Source: a bacterium
GTDB lineage: Bacteria; Planctomycetota; JAFGQW01
NCBI GenBank assembly: GCA_030426805.1
Contig: JAUHXU010000001.1
Location: 956,861 to 1,020,860 of the forward strand
DNA length: 64,000 bases
Reading direction: 5' to 3'
In this document: piece after piece, positions 1 through 7,127 of the stretch
How the letters are laid out: each line of letters opens with the position of its first letter
Numbering within the stretch: the first letter of the stretch is position 1
The notes under the pieces: generated by a model
What the model was told of the DNA's origin: nothing
The model's database searches: none
Seen by the model: only the letters and a program-made list of their open reading frames with translations
Translations under genes and position numbers: made by a program

Positions 1-130
1 AACCTCTCGGTCTCGAACCGGGGTAGCCCCACGCGTTCGCGTAGGACTACCCGATTCTCGATGTAGGTTACAGCCGCTCCGACCGAAGTCGGGCCGCCGC
101 AAGTAGCCGCGTCGGCATGATTTGCGCTGA
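1..130. other. Chromosomal sequence left of the mobile element, with a strong hairpin
   Basis: This stretch lies outside the left repeat of the mobile element and holds no gene I can support. A strong imperfect inverted repeat at about 22-53 (outer arms GGGTAG/CTACCC, inner ACGC/GCGT) could form a long hairpin. On the minus strand the hairpin is followed by a TTCGA-containing segment resembling a tRNA T-loop, but its stem is imperfect and the window edge cuts the rest. It may be the end of a structured RNA; I cannot name it. Confidence 0.3.
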
Positions 131-173
131 TAGCGGGGGCAGGACTCGGACCTGCGACCTCCGGGTTATGAGC
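131..173. repeat. Left attachment-site repeat (partial tRNA-fMet copy)
   Basis: This 43-bp stretch matches 8273-8315 at 42 positions. The single difference is at 149, where T55 of the tRNA T-loop would be C on the minus strand. It copies tRNA nucleotides 31-73 without the rest of the gene, and the CCA end is not retained. It marks the left boundary of the integrated element. Confidence 0.88.
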
Positions 174-290
174 GGCCGCGGGCCCACTTTTCGTAATCCT
201 CGGCGGGGACACGAAATACGGCTATCTGCCTTCGACGCAAGAGCTTAGCAATAGACGCCACCATTGTCCAGATGTAGCCAAATTCGCCAT

Positions 291-323
291 GTTGGGCACA
301 GTTTGGTCACAGTTTGGGCACAG
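291..323 (+). repeat. Three tandem 11-bp repeats, candidate integrase arm-type sites
   Basis: Three contiguous 11-bp units lie at 291-301, 302-312 and 313-323 with consensus TTTGGKCACAG. Two further units with the same sequence and spacing lie near the opposite end at 8180-8201. Repeats of this size at both ends of a tyrosine-recombinase element are typical arm-type sites for the integrase N-terminal domain or for an excisionase. The role is inferred from placement. Confidence 0.6.
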
Positions 324-437
324 TCGGCTTGCCCCAGCACGACCGCCATGTGAAGATCCCTGGCGAAGCGGGAATCACGTCGGGCTCGAGCCGCGTTTGA
401 GCGGATCGAGAGGAATAGCACCACAAGGGGTAGCTCC

Positions 438-1361
438 GTGACCATCAACATCTCAATTCGAGTGCCCGATGGCGTCGTCATCGCCGCCGACAGTCTGGCC
501 ACGTCGCTGATGTCCGTAAAGGCCAATGTCACCGTCCCTCCCGTCAAGTGCGGAGCATGCGGATCCGACGTATCGGGCCAGGTGGTCCAGATGCCACCGT
601 TCGGTGTACCCGGCAACAGCACGCCTCTCGCCTCGAAGCTCTTCTACGTCGGCGACTTTGCCGTTACCTTCTTCGGTACGTCATCCCTCAACGGCCGTTC
701 CATTTTTAATCACGTCATGGTGTTTCGGACTACGATCTTTAGGCCCGACATGCAGCTTGGGGACTTGGCGGACGGACTCGCTGCACAGTTATCCGCAGCG
801 GTCGCGGCAGACAAGAACCTCAAGAAGACAGGTCCCGGGACGACTATTGTGGGGTTCCAGGTCTCCGGCTACGACGACGCTGATGTCGACGTCGGCCGAA
901 CGACTGTTGTCACGATCGCGGCCGACGCCAAGCCATCGCGCCAAGATCAGAAGCGAGAATACGGTATCACCGTCACGGGTCAGCAGACTGTCGTCGGCAA
1001 GCTCTTTGCTGCCGTCGGCGGCACCCCTTCGCCGCAGCCGAACTTCACGAACATGACACTCCCCGACGCCATCGACTACGCTCGGTTCCTCGTGCAAACA
1101 ACGTCAGACTACGAACGCTTCGCCGAAATGGTCCCAACCGTTGGTGGCCCGACTGAAATCGCTCTCGTCACCAAGTGGATCGGCTTCCGTTGGATCGATC
1201 GCAAGCGGCTCCTTGGCGATGACTCGACCCGTCTCAACGTCGGCAAGATCTCCCACGAGATCTCTCACATCCGACGCGACCTGCCAGAGATCATTCGCTC
1301 CGCTCGCACGCCACGGTCACCGGACACTCCACACGGTCCGGACGCCCCCGCCGCGTCCTGA
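438..1361 (+). CDS. Proteasome/HslV-like Ntn hydrolase of the mobile element
   Basis: 307 aa from a GTG start with AAGGGG upstream. The N-terminus follows the proteasome beta/HslV pattern: after removal of Met1, Thr2 becomes residue 1, and G12 and D18 fall exactly at family positions 11 and 17 (the segment DGVVIAADS). Lys67 in the segment ASKLFYVGD probably corresponds to the catalytic Lys33. About 33 extra residues (roughly 30-63) sit between the Asp and Lys and contain a CGAC motif of unknown role. Residues 68-90 resemble the family's next strand and Gly/Ser turn. The C-terminus from about 250 is Arg/Pro-rich. It is the first gene of a three-gene unit, 12 bp before the ATPase-nuclease. A threonine-protease role is inferred from the active-site layout; the substrate is unknown. 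Confidence 0.68.
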   Translation: MTINISIRVPDGVVIAADSLATSLMSVKANVTVPPVKCGACGSDVSGQVVQMPPFGVPGNSTPLASKLFYVGDFAVTFFGTSSLNGRSIFNHVMVFRTTIFRPDMQLGDLADGLAAQLSAAVAADKNLKKTGPGTTIVGFQVSGYDDADVDVGRTTVVTIAADAKPSRQDQKREYGITVTGQQTVVGKLFAAVGGTPSPQPNFTNMTLPDAIDYARFLVQTTSDYERFAEMVPTVGGPTEIALVTKWIGFRWIDRKRLLGDDSTRLNVGKISHEISHIRRDLPEIIRSARTPRSPDTPHGPDAPAAS

Positions 1362-1373
1362 AGGGTCTCGACT

Positions 1374-3428
1374 GTGCACATCACGAAGCTACGCATCCAG
1401 AACTTCCGCGGACTCGCCGACGTCGAGTTTCAGTTCGACCAGCCTGTTAATGTAATCGTGGGGCCGAACGCAATCGGCAAGACCACGGTCCTCGAAGCCG
1501 TTCGACTTACACACGCCCTCGTCATGCCCCGGTATTTTCAGGAGTCACAGCAGGTACTGACCTCCCTCGGCGTGATGTCTCCGCACGCCCACCTCGCCAA
1601 CTACGTCAATGTCCAAGGGCTGGCGCGCGATGCCAGTCAGGAGGTTCGAATCCGCCTCGAACTCCACCTGGACGAGAACGAACTCTCAGTGCTCCGAGAG
1701 AGCCACGAGGAGATCGCGATCGAACAAGTTCGTGGTCAATTGGGACGTAACGACGACTCCGGGCAGCTCGCGCTCACTCAGTATCTCTCTTCTGACGACG
1801 GCCAAGAGCGTCTCGCGTCCATTTCTAGCGATGTCCAATCCGCACTCGATAAGGCATCCACGCCCCACAGGATCAGGATCGACCTCTCGCTTCATCCGAC
1901 TAGTGGCCGAATCGCCACCGGTGACCCGACGGGCCCCACCCTCGTGAAGATCCTCGAACGCCGATGCAAGCCTAGCCAAGCCTTGTTCACCTACTTCCCA
2001 GCGGACCGAGCTTTCCCATCGGGCGAAACGAATATCCAAATCGGCTCGGCTGAGGCGAACCACCAGATCCAGTCCCACCTCGGACAAGCACCGAACAAGT
2101 ATCAAAGGCTCAAGCAGACCATCGTCAACAGTCTCCTACTCTCTGGGCTCGACACCCAACCCCTTCAAGACGACTTCTCCCGCATCTTCGACACTCTCCT
2201 CCCCGGCAAGAAGCTCGACGGCCTTTCTGTCACGCCCGTTGGCACGCTGAACGTCTCGATTCGCGACACCGCTACGGATAACGTCTTCGACATTGACAGT
2301 ATGAGCAGTGGCGAGAAGGGCCTCATCCTCACTTTTATTCTGCTATGGAGAACGCTTGCCCACGGAGGCATCGCCCTCATCGACGAGCCTGAGCTTCATC
2401 TTAACCCTGCAGTCGCACGGAGGATTGTCACGTTTATATGCGACTCGGTCGTCCCGGATGCCAGTGTTCAGACCATCATCTGCACGCACTCTTCAGAGAT
2501 CCTCGGCGCAGCCTTCGACCGGTCGGACTGCACCATTCACCATCTTCGTGCGCCAAACGACGCTACGAGAATATACGACAGAGACAACGACGAGGTCTTT
2601 GACGCGCTACGCCGGCTCGGCACTACTGCAGCAGACAGCCTATTTGCCAAGGGCACCGTCTTCGTGGAGGGAGACGACGACTCAGCGATTCTCGAAGAGG
2701 GCTTCTTCGAACAGCTTGCCGGATATCGTGTTACCGGGCTCGGCGGCAGACGCGAGATCGAGAAGCAAATTCGAACTCTCCAGGCGGCGGAAAAGGCCGG
2801 CGAACTCGATCGCCTACACTGCTTCATTTTCGATTTAGATCGCGCCCCTGCAGCGATACAGAGCACGCCGTTCGTGCGCGTACTCCAATGGGACCGATAT
2901 TGCCTCGAGAACTATCTGATCGAACCTCGTGAACTCTACGACGAGCTAAGAGAAAGAGGCGTCACCGATCTCGGATCACGGGGAGGATTCACGCAGGCTC
3001 TTCGTGCTGCAGCTCAGGAGCAACTCAATGAACAGGTCGCGCGAGACGCCTACGACTCTCTTCGCATCGCCGATCACTATGCTCGCAGGGAGGACTTCGA
3101 GCTCCCTACATTCGAGGAGATCGCCAACTCGATTGCAGCGCGAATGGACGCCACCACCGACGCTCTCGAGAAGCTCGACACGGCTGTTTGGAGGCACGAT
3201 TTTGTGCAAGAGTGCCGAAAGCTATTCGATGCTCGCGAGTCGGATTGGGCTGACAACTGGAAAAAGCTGAGCAACGGGAAACACCTCATAGACGGCCTCT
3301 ACAACCAGTACACCGTCAGCTACCCGAAACACAAGCTCAAGCGCGCGCTGATTCGCCGAATGAAGGAGCAGGCTACGGAGGACTGGACGCTCGTCAGCAC
3401 GAAAATCGCACGTGCTCTCGACAATTGA
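1374..3428 (+). CDS. ABC-ATPase fused to DUF4435 nuclease (fused PARIS AriAB/OLD-like)
   Basis: 684 aa, GTG start. Residues 1-400 form an SMC/RecF-type AAA ATPase: the N-terminal strand ending NFRGL, Walker A at 30-38 (GPNAIGKTT), signature SSGEKG near 313, Walker B with IDEPELHLNP near 335 and an ICTHSSEI segment. From about 425 a TOPRIM-like DUF4435 domain follows: FVEGDDDS with the first Glu near 431, FDLDR near 487 and the hallmark ENYLIEP near 512. The ATPase plus DUF4435 pairing is that of PARIS (AriA, an ATP-powered sensor, and AriB, a nuclease reported to cut tRNA), which is sometimes fused; OLD nucleases are the alternative parent. The C-terminal 150 residues are unassigned. It lies between a proteasome-like gene and an alarmone synthetase, an arrangement I do not recognise from described systems. 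Confidence 0.8.
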   Translation: MHITKLRIQNFRGLADVEFQFDQPVNVIVGPNAIGKTTVLEAVRLTHALVMPRYFQESQQVLTSLGVMSPHAHLANYVNVQGLARDASQEVRIRLELHLDENELSVLRESHEEIAIEQVRGQLGRNDDSGQLALTQYLSSDDGQERLASISSDVQSALDKASTPHRIRIDLSLHPTSGRIATGDPTGPTLVKILERRCKPSQALFTYFPADRAFPSGETNIQIGSAEANHQIQSHLGQAPNKYQRLKQTIVNSLLLSGLDTQPLQDDFSRIFDTLLPGKKLDGLSVTPVGTLNVSIRDTATDNVFDIDSMSSGEKGLILTFILLWRTLAHGGIALIDEPELHLNPAVARRIVTFICDSVVPDASVQTIICTHSSEILGAAFDRSDCTIHHLRAPNDATRIYDRDNDEVFDALRRLGTTAADSLFAKGTVFVEGDDDSAILEEGFFEQLAGYRVTGLGGRREIEKQIRTLQAAEKAGELDRLHCFIFDLDRAPAAIQSTPFVRVLQWDRYCLENYLIEPRELYDELRERGVTDLGSRGGFTQALRAAAQEQLNEQVARDAYDSLRIADHYARREDFELPTFEEIANSIAARMDATTDALEKLDTAVWRHDFVQECRKLFDARESDWADNWKKLSNGKHLIDGLYNQYTVSYPKHKLKRALIRRMKEQATEDWTLVSTKIARALDN

Positions 3429-3531
3429 GCCGCCCACAACGGCCGATCCCCTCGCCTCGTTACGGACATGTGACTGAGGTCGGCAGTGTCTACAAGCACG
3501 CGAAGACCGACCGGAAGCCCGCACGGATTGC

Positions 3532-4557
3532 ATGATGCAGAAGAAGCTCGCCGCCGCCCTCAGAGATTTCGAGCAGCGCCGGCCCCTCTACGAGTTGTTC
3601 GCACATAAGATAGCGTCGACTGTCAGCGAAATACTCTTAGCGAGGCGACTGAATTTCCAAACTGTCACGTCCCGCGCCAAGACCGTCGACTCAGTTCGTC
3701 AGAAGATCCTCCACAAGGCCTACGATGACCCTCTCGCCCAGATGACCGACCTCGCCGGTGTGCGGGTCATCGGCTACGTAGAGTCCGATCTCCAGCGGAT
3801 TCGCCAGGCGATCGAGGCTTCTTTCGAGGTCGACGTGGGACGATCTCTGGACAAATCATCCACCCTGGGAACGAATCAGGTCGGATATCGGTCGATCCAC
3901 CTAATAGTCTCGCTATCCGCCCCAAGGGCTACGCTGCCGGAGTATGAGCGATTCCGTGGCCTACGCTGCGAGATCCAAATTCGAACCGTCCTCCAGCATG
4001 CGTGGGCTGAGATCGAGCACGATCGAAACTACAAATTCAGAGGGAGCCTACCAGCGGAGATTCAAAGACGATTCAATCTCTTAGCCGGCCAACTAGAAGC
4101 CGCCGATCGCGAGTTTGACTCAATAGCTAGCGCGATCGACGTCCGTAGAGAGTCTCATCAGCGCCCCGAAGTGCTCGACGAGCGGATCACCGCGTCCCGC
4201 GTTCGCGAGTATCTTAGCGGACACTTCAGGAACGACCATCGTGAGGTGACCCCCACGCTCGGGCCAGACCCCGAGCAGATCCTCAGCGAGCTTCGCGACT
4301 TCGGTGTAAATCGCGTGTCTGACCTGGCGGACCTCGTCAGAGAGTCCGGGTCGTCCGCAGCCTACGAGACGAGACAGCTCACCTATCTCGGCTACCTAAG
4401 AGACCTGATGTTGTTCGCCGACGCGGAGCGGTACTTCCGCGACGCGTGGAAGCACCATTGGACCGGGCTTGAGTTCGCGACTGCCAGCGCGCTCGAAGCG
4501 GCAGGGATCGACATCTCGAAGTACATGAAGCGCCACGACCTGGAACTCGTGCCATAG
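3532..4557 (+). CDS. RelA/SpoT-domain nucleotide or tRNA pyrophosphotransferase
   Basis: 341 aa. Residues 1-220 carry a RelA/SpoT synthetase domain without an HD hydrolase domain. The ATP-binding run SRAKTVDSVRQKI, the metal-binding Asp of DLAGVRV (near 74), GYRSIH with the guanine-stacking Tyr (near 118) and EIQIRT followed by HAWAEIEHD (near 147-164) are all present, so it should be active. Residues 220-341 are a helical extension of unknown role that could be a sensor or antitoxin-like module. Small enzymes of this kind either make (p)ppGpp/(p)ppApp or, as in FaRel/CapRel toxins, pyrophosphorylate the tRNA CCA end. The 103-bp gap from the preceding gene holds no other gene. Its place on a mobile element beside an AriAB-like nuclease favours an abortive-infection effector over housekeeping stringent control. 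Confidence 0.8.
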   Translation: MMQKKLAAALRDFEQRRPLYELFAHKIASTVSEILLARRLNFQTVTSRAKTVDSVRQKILHKAYDDPLAQMTDLAGVRVIGYVESDLQRIRQAIEASFEVDVGRSLDKSSTLGTNQVGYRSIHLIVSLSAPRATLPEYERFRGLRCEIQIRTVLQHAWAEIEHDRNYKFRGSLPAEIQRRFNLLAGQLEAADREFDSIASAIDVRRESHQRPEVLDERITASRVREYLSGHFRNDHREVTPTLGPDPEQILSELRDFGVNRVSDLADLVRESGSSAAYETRQLTYLGYLRDLMLFADAERYFRDAWKHHWTGLEFATASALEAAGIDISKYMKRHDLELVP

Positions 4558-4919
4558 CGATCGTTCGAAGGGATCTCACGTAGCGCGCGCACTTGTGCCG
4601 GCGCGACCCGGCTTGGCTGCGCAGAAGGCCACCGGGAGGCTTAACGTCCCGTCCCGACGGCCATCAAGCGAAGGGACAAACTCCCCCACATTTGGACCCC
4701 CCTGTTAGGGCCTGGGGGTCCCGGGCTGGCGTGGCCGTCGGGCCAGACCGCCCGCCGAGATGCTGCGCACGACTCGACGGCGTCCTCCGGCGATGCCGTC
4801 GTCCGCCTTCGCAATTCCCTCTCCGCGCCTCTTCTTTGCGCGAGTCGTCAGCGCAGCATCTCGGCGGGTCCCCGGTCTACCCCTTCGACCCAAGGGCCCG
4901 ACGGCCACACCAGCACCCA
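4558..4919. other. Non-coding stretch with hairpin and long inverted repeat beside rep
   Basis: No gene is supported in these 362 bases. They lie between the convergent alarmone-synthetase gene and the rep gene. A short hairpin with arms GGACCCCC/GGGGGTCC lies at 4694-4721 and may end transcription without a T-tract. A much longer interrupted inverted repeat occupies 4731-4908 and is listed separately. Confidence 0.6.
4731..4908. repeat. Long interrupted inverted repeat, candidate replication origin of the element
   Basis: The left arm at 4731-4776 pairs with the right arm at 4841-4908 in colinear blocks: a 14-bp block (4731-4744 with 4895-4908), AGACCG with CGGTCT, a perfect 18-bp block (4751-4768 with 4851-4868) and ACGACTCG with CGAGTCGT. 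The loop is about 64 bases. It lies directly downstream of the rolling-circle rep stop codon. Origins for such Rep proteins contain long hairpins, so a double- or single-strand origin is possible; a structured RNA or termination region is the alternative. Confidence 0.5.
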
Positions 4920-5891
4920 TCAGTCCACGTCTACGCGAAGCGGCTCACGGGCTACGTCCCTCAAGACTCGCTGCTGCTTGACGGACAGGCGGCCGCGAGC
5001 CGCCTCAAGCCCGAGTAGCTCCACGAACGCACCGAGGTCGCCGCGAACGAAGTGCATCAACACGCACAGGGTCGGCGCGACTTGCTTCCGCACGTACGCG
5101 ATCATGCGACTGATGTCCGGCTCCGGCTTCTCCTGGACAAGTCGTGCGGCCTCCGCGTCTCCAACGAGGTCGGCAAACCACGCGCATCGATTCCCGCTTT
5201 CCTCGCGGAAGTCGACGAGATCAACGAGTTGCTCGCATGCCACACGACCCCAGTCATCGCGCACAACGAGCTCGTCGAGCACGGCGCAGGCTCTCTCGTC
5301 CTTCGAGCGAAGCTCCCAGCGTGTCGCCTGAATCTGGCCCTGGCTTTCGAGGCGCTTGTCATAGACGTTCAGGCACCGAGTACTGCTCATCGATCCGAGG
5401 TGAAGGCTCTCGCCGATGCGATCCCCGTCCCTCGTCGACTTCACCGTCAAGCACGAGTACTTCACCCGTGACCGACGTGTCGGCCCCTCGAATTGCTCCT
5501 TCACGAACCTCGGACCACATCGCTCCTGCATGTCGTCGATCGCGAGGTCGATGCGGGTTGGTTTCCCGTTGTTCGCCTTCGCCCATGCGAAGAGTCTCCG
5601 GAGCGACTCCTGGTCAGCGCGCCCGCACGCCTTCCCGGGGAGCCGCACGTGCAGGTCGGGGCGACCACGCGAGAACGCAATGAACGAACCGCAGGGGCCT
5701 TCGCGGCTCATCTCGTAGCGCTGGCGTGGCCCTGCGTCGCCCCAAGCGTCGCGGCCACAACCCAGGGCCTCCGACACCGCGCGCTCCAACGCCGAGCGAC
5801 TCGCTTCCCGCACTGTGAACGAGAACCAGTCGACGCGAACGACGACCGGCGCCTCCGCATCGGGGTCAAGCCCGTGAGGAGCGCCGGTCAC
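4920..5891 (-). CDS. Replication initiation factor, Rep_trans (rolling-circle) type
   Basis: 323 aa from a GTG that overlaps the upstream HTH gene's stop by 4 bases. It matches the overall plan of the Rep_trans/replication-initiation-factor family: an N-terminal VDWFSFTV strand, TRIDLAIDD near 110-118, then a LGSMSST turn and NVYDKRLES followed by TRWELRSK. In this family the Tyr-containing core nicks the double-strand origin of plasmids or of conjugative elements that replicate after excision. The role here would be replication of the excised circle. The C-terminal 100 residues are helical and unassigned. The family call rests on these motifs and gene context. Confidence 0.7.
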   Translation of the reverse strand: MTGAPHGLDPDAEAPVVVRVDWFSFTVREASRSALERAVSEALGCGRDAWGDAGPRQRYEMSREGPCGSFIAFSRGRPDLHVRLPGKACGRADQESLRRLFAWAKANNGKPTRIDLAIDDMQERCGPRFVKEQFEGPTRRSRVKYSCLTVKSTRDGDRIGESLHLGSMSSTRCLNVYDKRLESQGQIQATRWELRSKDERACAVLDELVVRDDWGRVACEQLVDLVDFREESGNRCAWFADLVGDAEAARLVQEKPEPDISRMIAYVRKQVAPTLCVLMHFVRGDLGAFVELLGLEAARGRLSVKQQRVLRDVAREPLRVDVD

Positions 5892-6160
5892 GCCGGACGC
5901 TCCTCACGGTCACCGAAACCCTTGGCGGGGTTATCGTCTTCAATTGAGGAGGCCCCGGCCTGACTCTCGCGCTCGACGCGCTCGACGTCCTCCAGGTCGA
6001 ACCGAAGTGTTGCGTTGCGTGCGTCGCCGCCCAGATAGAGCGGCCGCACACCTGCGCGGACGAAAATCCGCCGCACAGTCTTCCGGTCGCATTGCCACCG
6101 GGCCGCAACCTGCCGGAGCGACACCAACCGTCGCGTTCCAGTTTCCTGCTTGTCGAGCAT
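5888..6160 (-). CDS. Excisionase-like winged-helix DNA-binding protein
   Basis: 90 aa from the ATG at 6160, chosen because GGAGG lies 7-11 bases upstream; an in-frame TTG at 6217 would add 19 Ser/Gly-rich residues. The core LVSLRQVAARWQCDRKTVRR followed by a FDLEDVERVE strand-helix has the layout of the helix-turn-helix_17/excisionase fold that directs recombination and controls promoters of mobile elements. It is translationally coupled to rep (4-base overlap), which suggests that excision and replication are co-expressed. The C-terminal 25 residues are acidic and probably disordered. Confidence 0.7.
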   Translation of the reverse strand: MLDKQETGTRRLVSLRQVAARWQCDRKTVRRIFVRAGVRPLYLGGDARNATLRFDLEDVERVERESQAGASSIEDDNPAKGFGDREERPA

Positions 6161-6332
6161 GCCGGGCCTCCGTAGACCCGCCAGTCCGCCCGCACTGCCG
6201 CCGGAACTGGACGACAAAACCTGTTGATGCCGCGATTCGGCTCCGCCCCGCCGAGTACGGCGTCGCTGATGGCCGGCAGCTACCCCCCAGTTCCGTCGGC
6301 ACTGCGCCCCAGTGCCGACGCCCGCCCGACTA

Positions 6333-7127
6333 CTAGCCGACGGTTGCCGGGGCCTGCGGCGCGATGCCCTTCAAGCCCCACGTGTGCTCAAGGTGATTGA
6401 TCGCATCATGAAGCGGCTCCCCGCCCTCCACGAGGGTCACCGCCTGCTCTCGTCGATGCCACCAAACCTCTGTCCGATCCGGCTCGATCTCGATCCCGTC
6501 GACGAGGGTGGCAATCTTGGACAGCGTCTTGCGCACGGTAGCGCGCTTGTACGGCTCGCTTCGGTTCCCGCTCAGTTTCTTCAAGCGCCCTAGGAGTACG
6601 AATTCTCCCAAGGTTGCAACGAGTCTGTCCACGTTCCAACGAGGGTAGTGCGCGAGCAGCAACAGGATCGGAACTACGAGTTGATCACCTCTTAGCTTCT
6701 CATTGCGTTCCAGTTCTCCGCTCTTCCACGAAGCTCCCACCAGTAGACCGTTGCGGAACGCCGAACCCACGTCGATCACGATTCCCTCTCGGGCGCTGAT
6801 CCGAGGGCCCTCACCAAGCAGGCGCGCCGCTACCACGTAGCCTCTCCGCGACAGATCTACCATCCCACGTGAGTCGCGCATACCGAAGCTCCCCACGCCG
6901 TGGTCCCCGAGCAGATCGAGTTCCAAAAGTCGCTCCACCGCGAGAAACACCTCCGGTGGCGCCGCTATCTCCAGCTCTCGCATGCAAACGCGCACCAAGA
7001 GGATCACAACCACCGCATACGGATCTTCCATCTGCACAAGTTCGTGGCGACCGCGCAGCATCCCAAACACGTGAAGTAGAATGTGCCGTTCAATGATGCT
7101 CAGCTTCGGCGTCTCAGAACTCGACAT
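6333..7127 (-). CDS. Unknown protein coupled to the integrase
   Basis: 264 aa; I do not recognise the family. Its ATG lies inside the integrase gene, whose last 14 bases it overlaps, so the two are translationally coupled. Residues 10-115 are helical with a segment (FLAVERLLELDLLG ... LSRRGYVVAARLL) that has the spacing of a winged-helix regulator (helix, wing, following helix). A further helical region covers 145-200. No membrane segments, signal peptide or catalytic motif stand out. A regulator of integration or of the element's gene expression is a guess from context only. A 172-bp gap without a gene separates it from the excisionase-like gene. Confidence 0.5.
   Translation of the reverse strand: MSSSETPKLSIIERHILLHVFGMLRGRHELVQMEDPYAVVVILLVRVCMRELEIAAPPEVFLAVERLLELDLLGDHGVGSFGMRDSRGMVDLSRRGYVVAARLLGEGPRISAREGIVIDVGSAFRNGLLVGASWKSGELERNEKLRGDQLVVPILLLLAHYPRWNVDRLVATLGEFVLLGRLKKLSGNRSEPYKRATVRKTLSKIATLVDGIEIEPDRTEVWWHRREQAVTLVEGGEPLHDAINHLEHTWGLKGIAPQAPATVG

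Noticed and set aside
1..60. tRNA or tmRNA gene on the minus strand
   Set aside because: The T-stem has a mismatch, no anticodon arm can be placed and the acceptor end is outside the window.
291..323. CRISPR array
   Set aside because: Three 11-bp units are directly tandem with no spacers, and there are no cas genes.
4694..4721. Rho-independent terminator after the alarmone-synthetase gene
   Set aside because: The hairpin is good but there is no T-tract on either strand, so I list it only within the non-coding stretch.
4593..5018. 141-codon plus-strand frame between the alarmone-synthetase gene and rep
   Set aside because: The product is Arg/Pro-rich without a family pattern, and the region is explained by inverted repeats and the end of rep.
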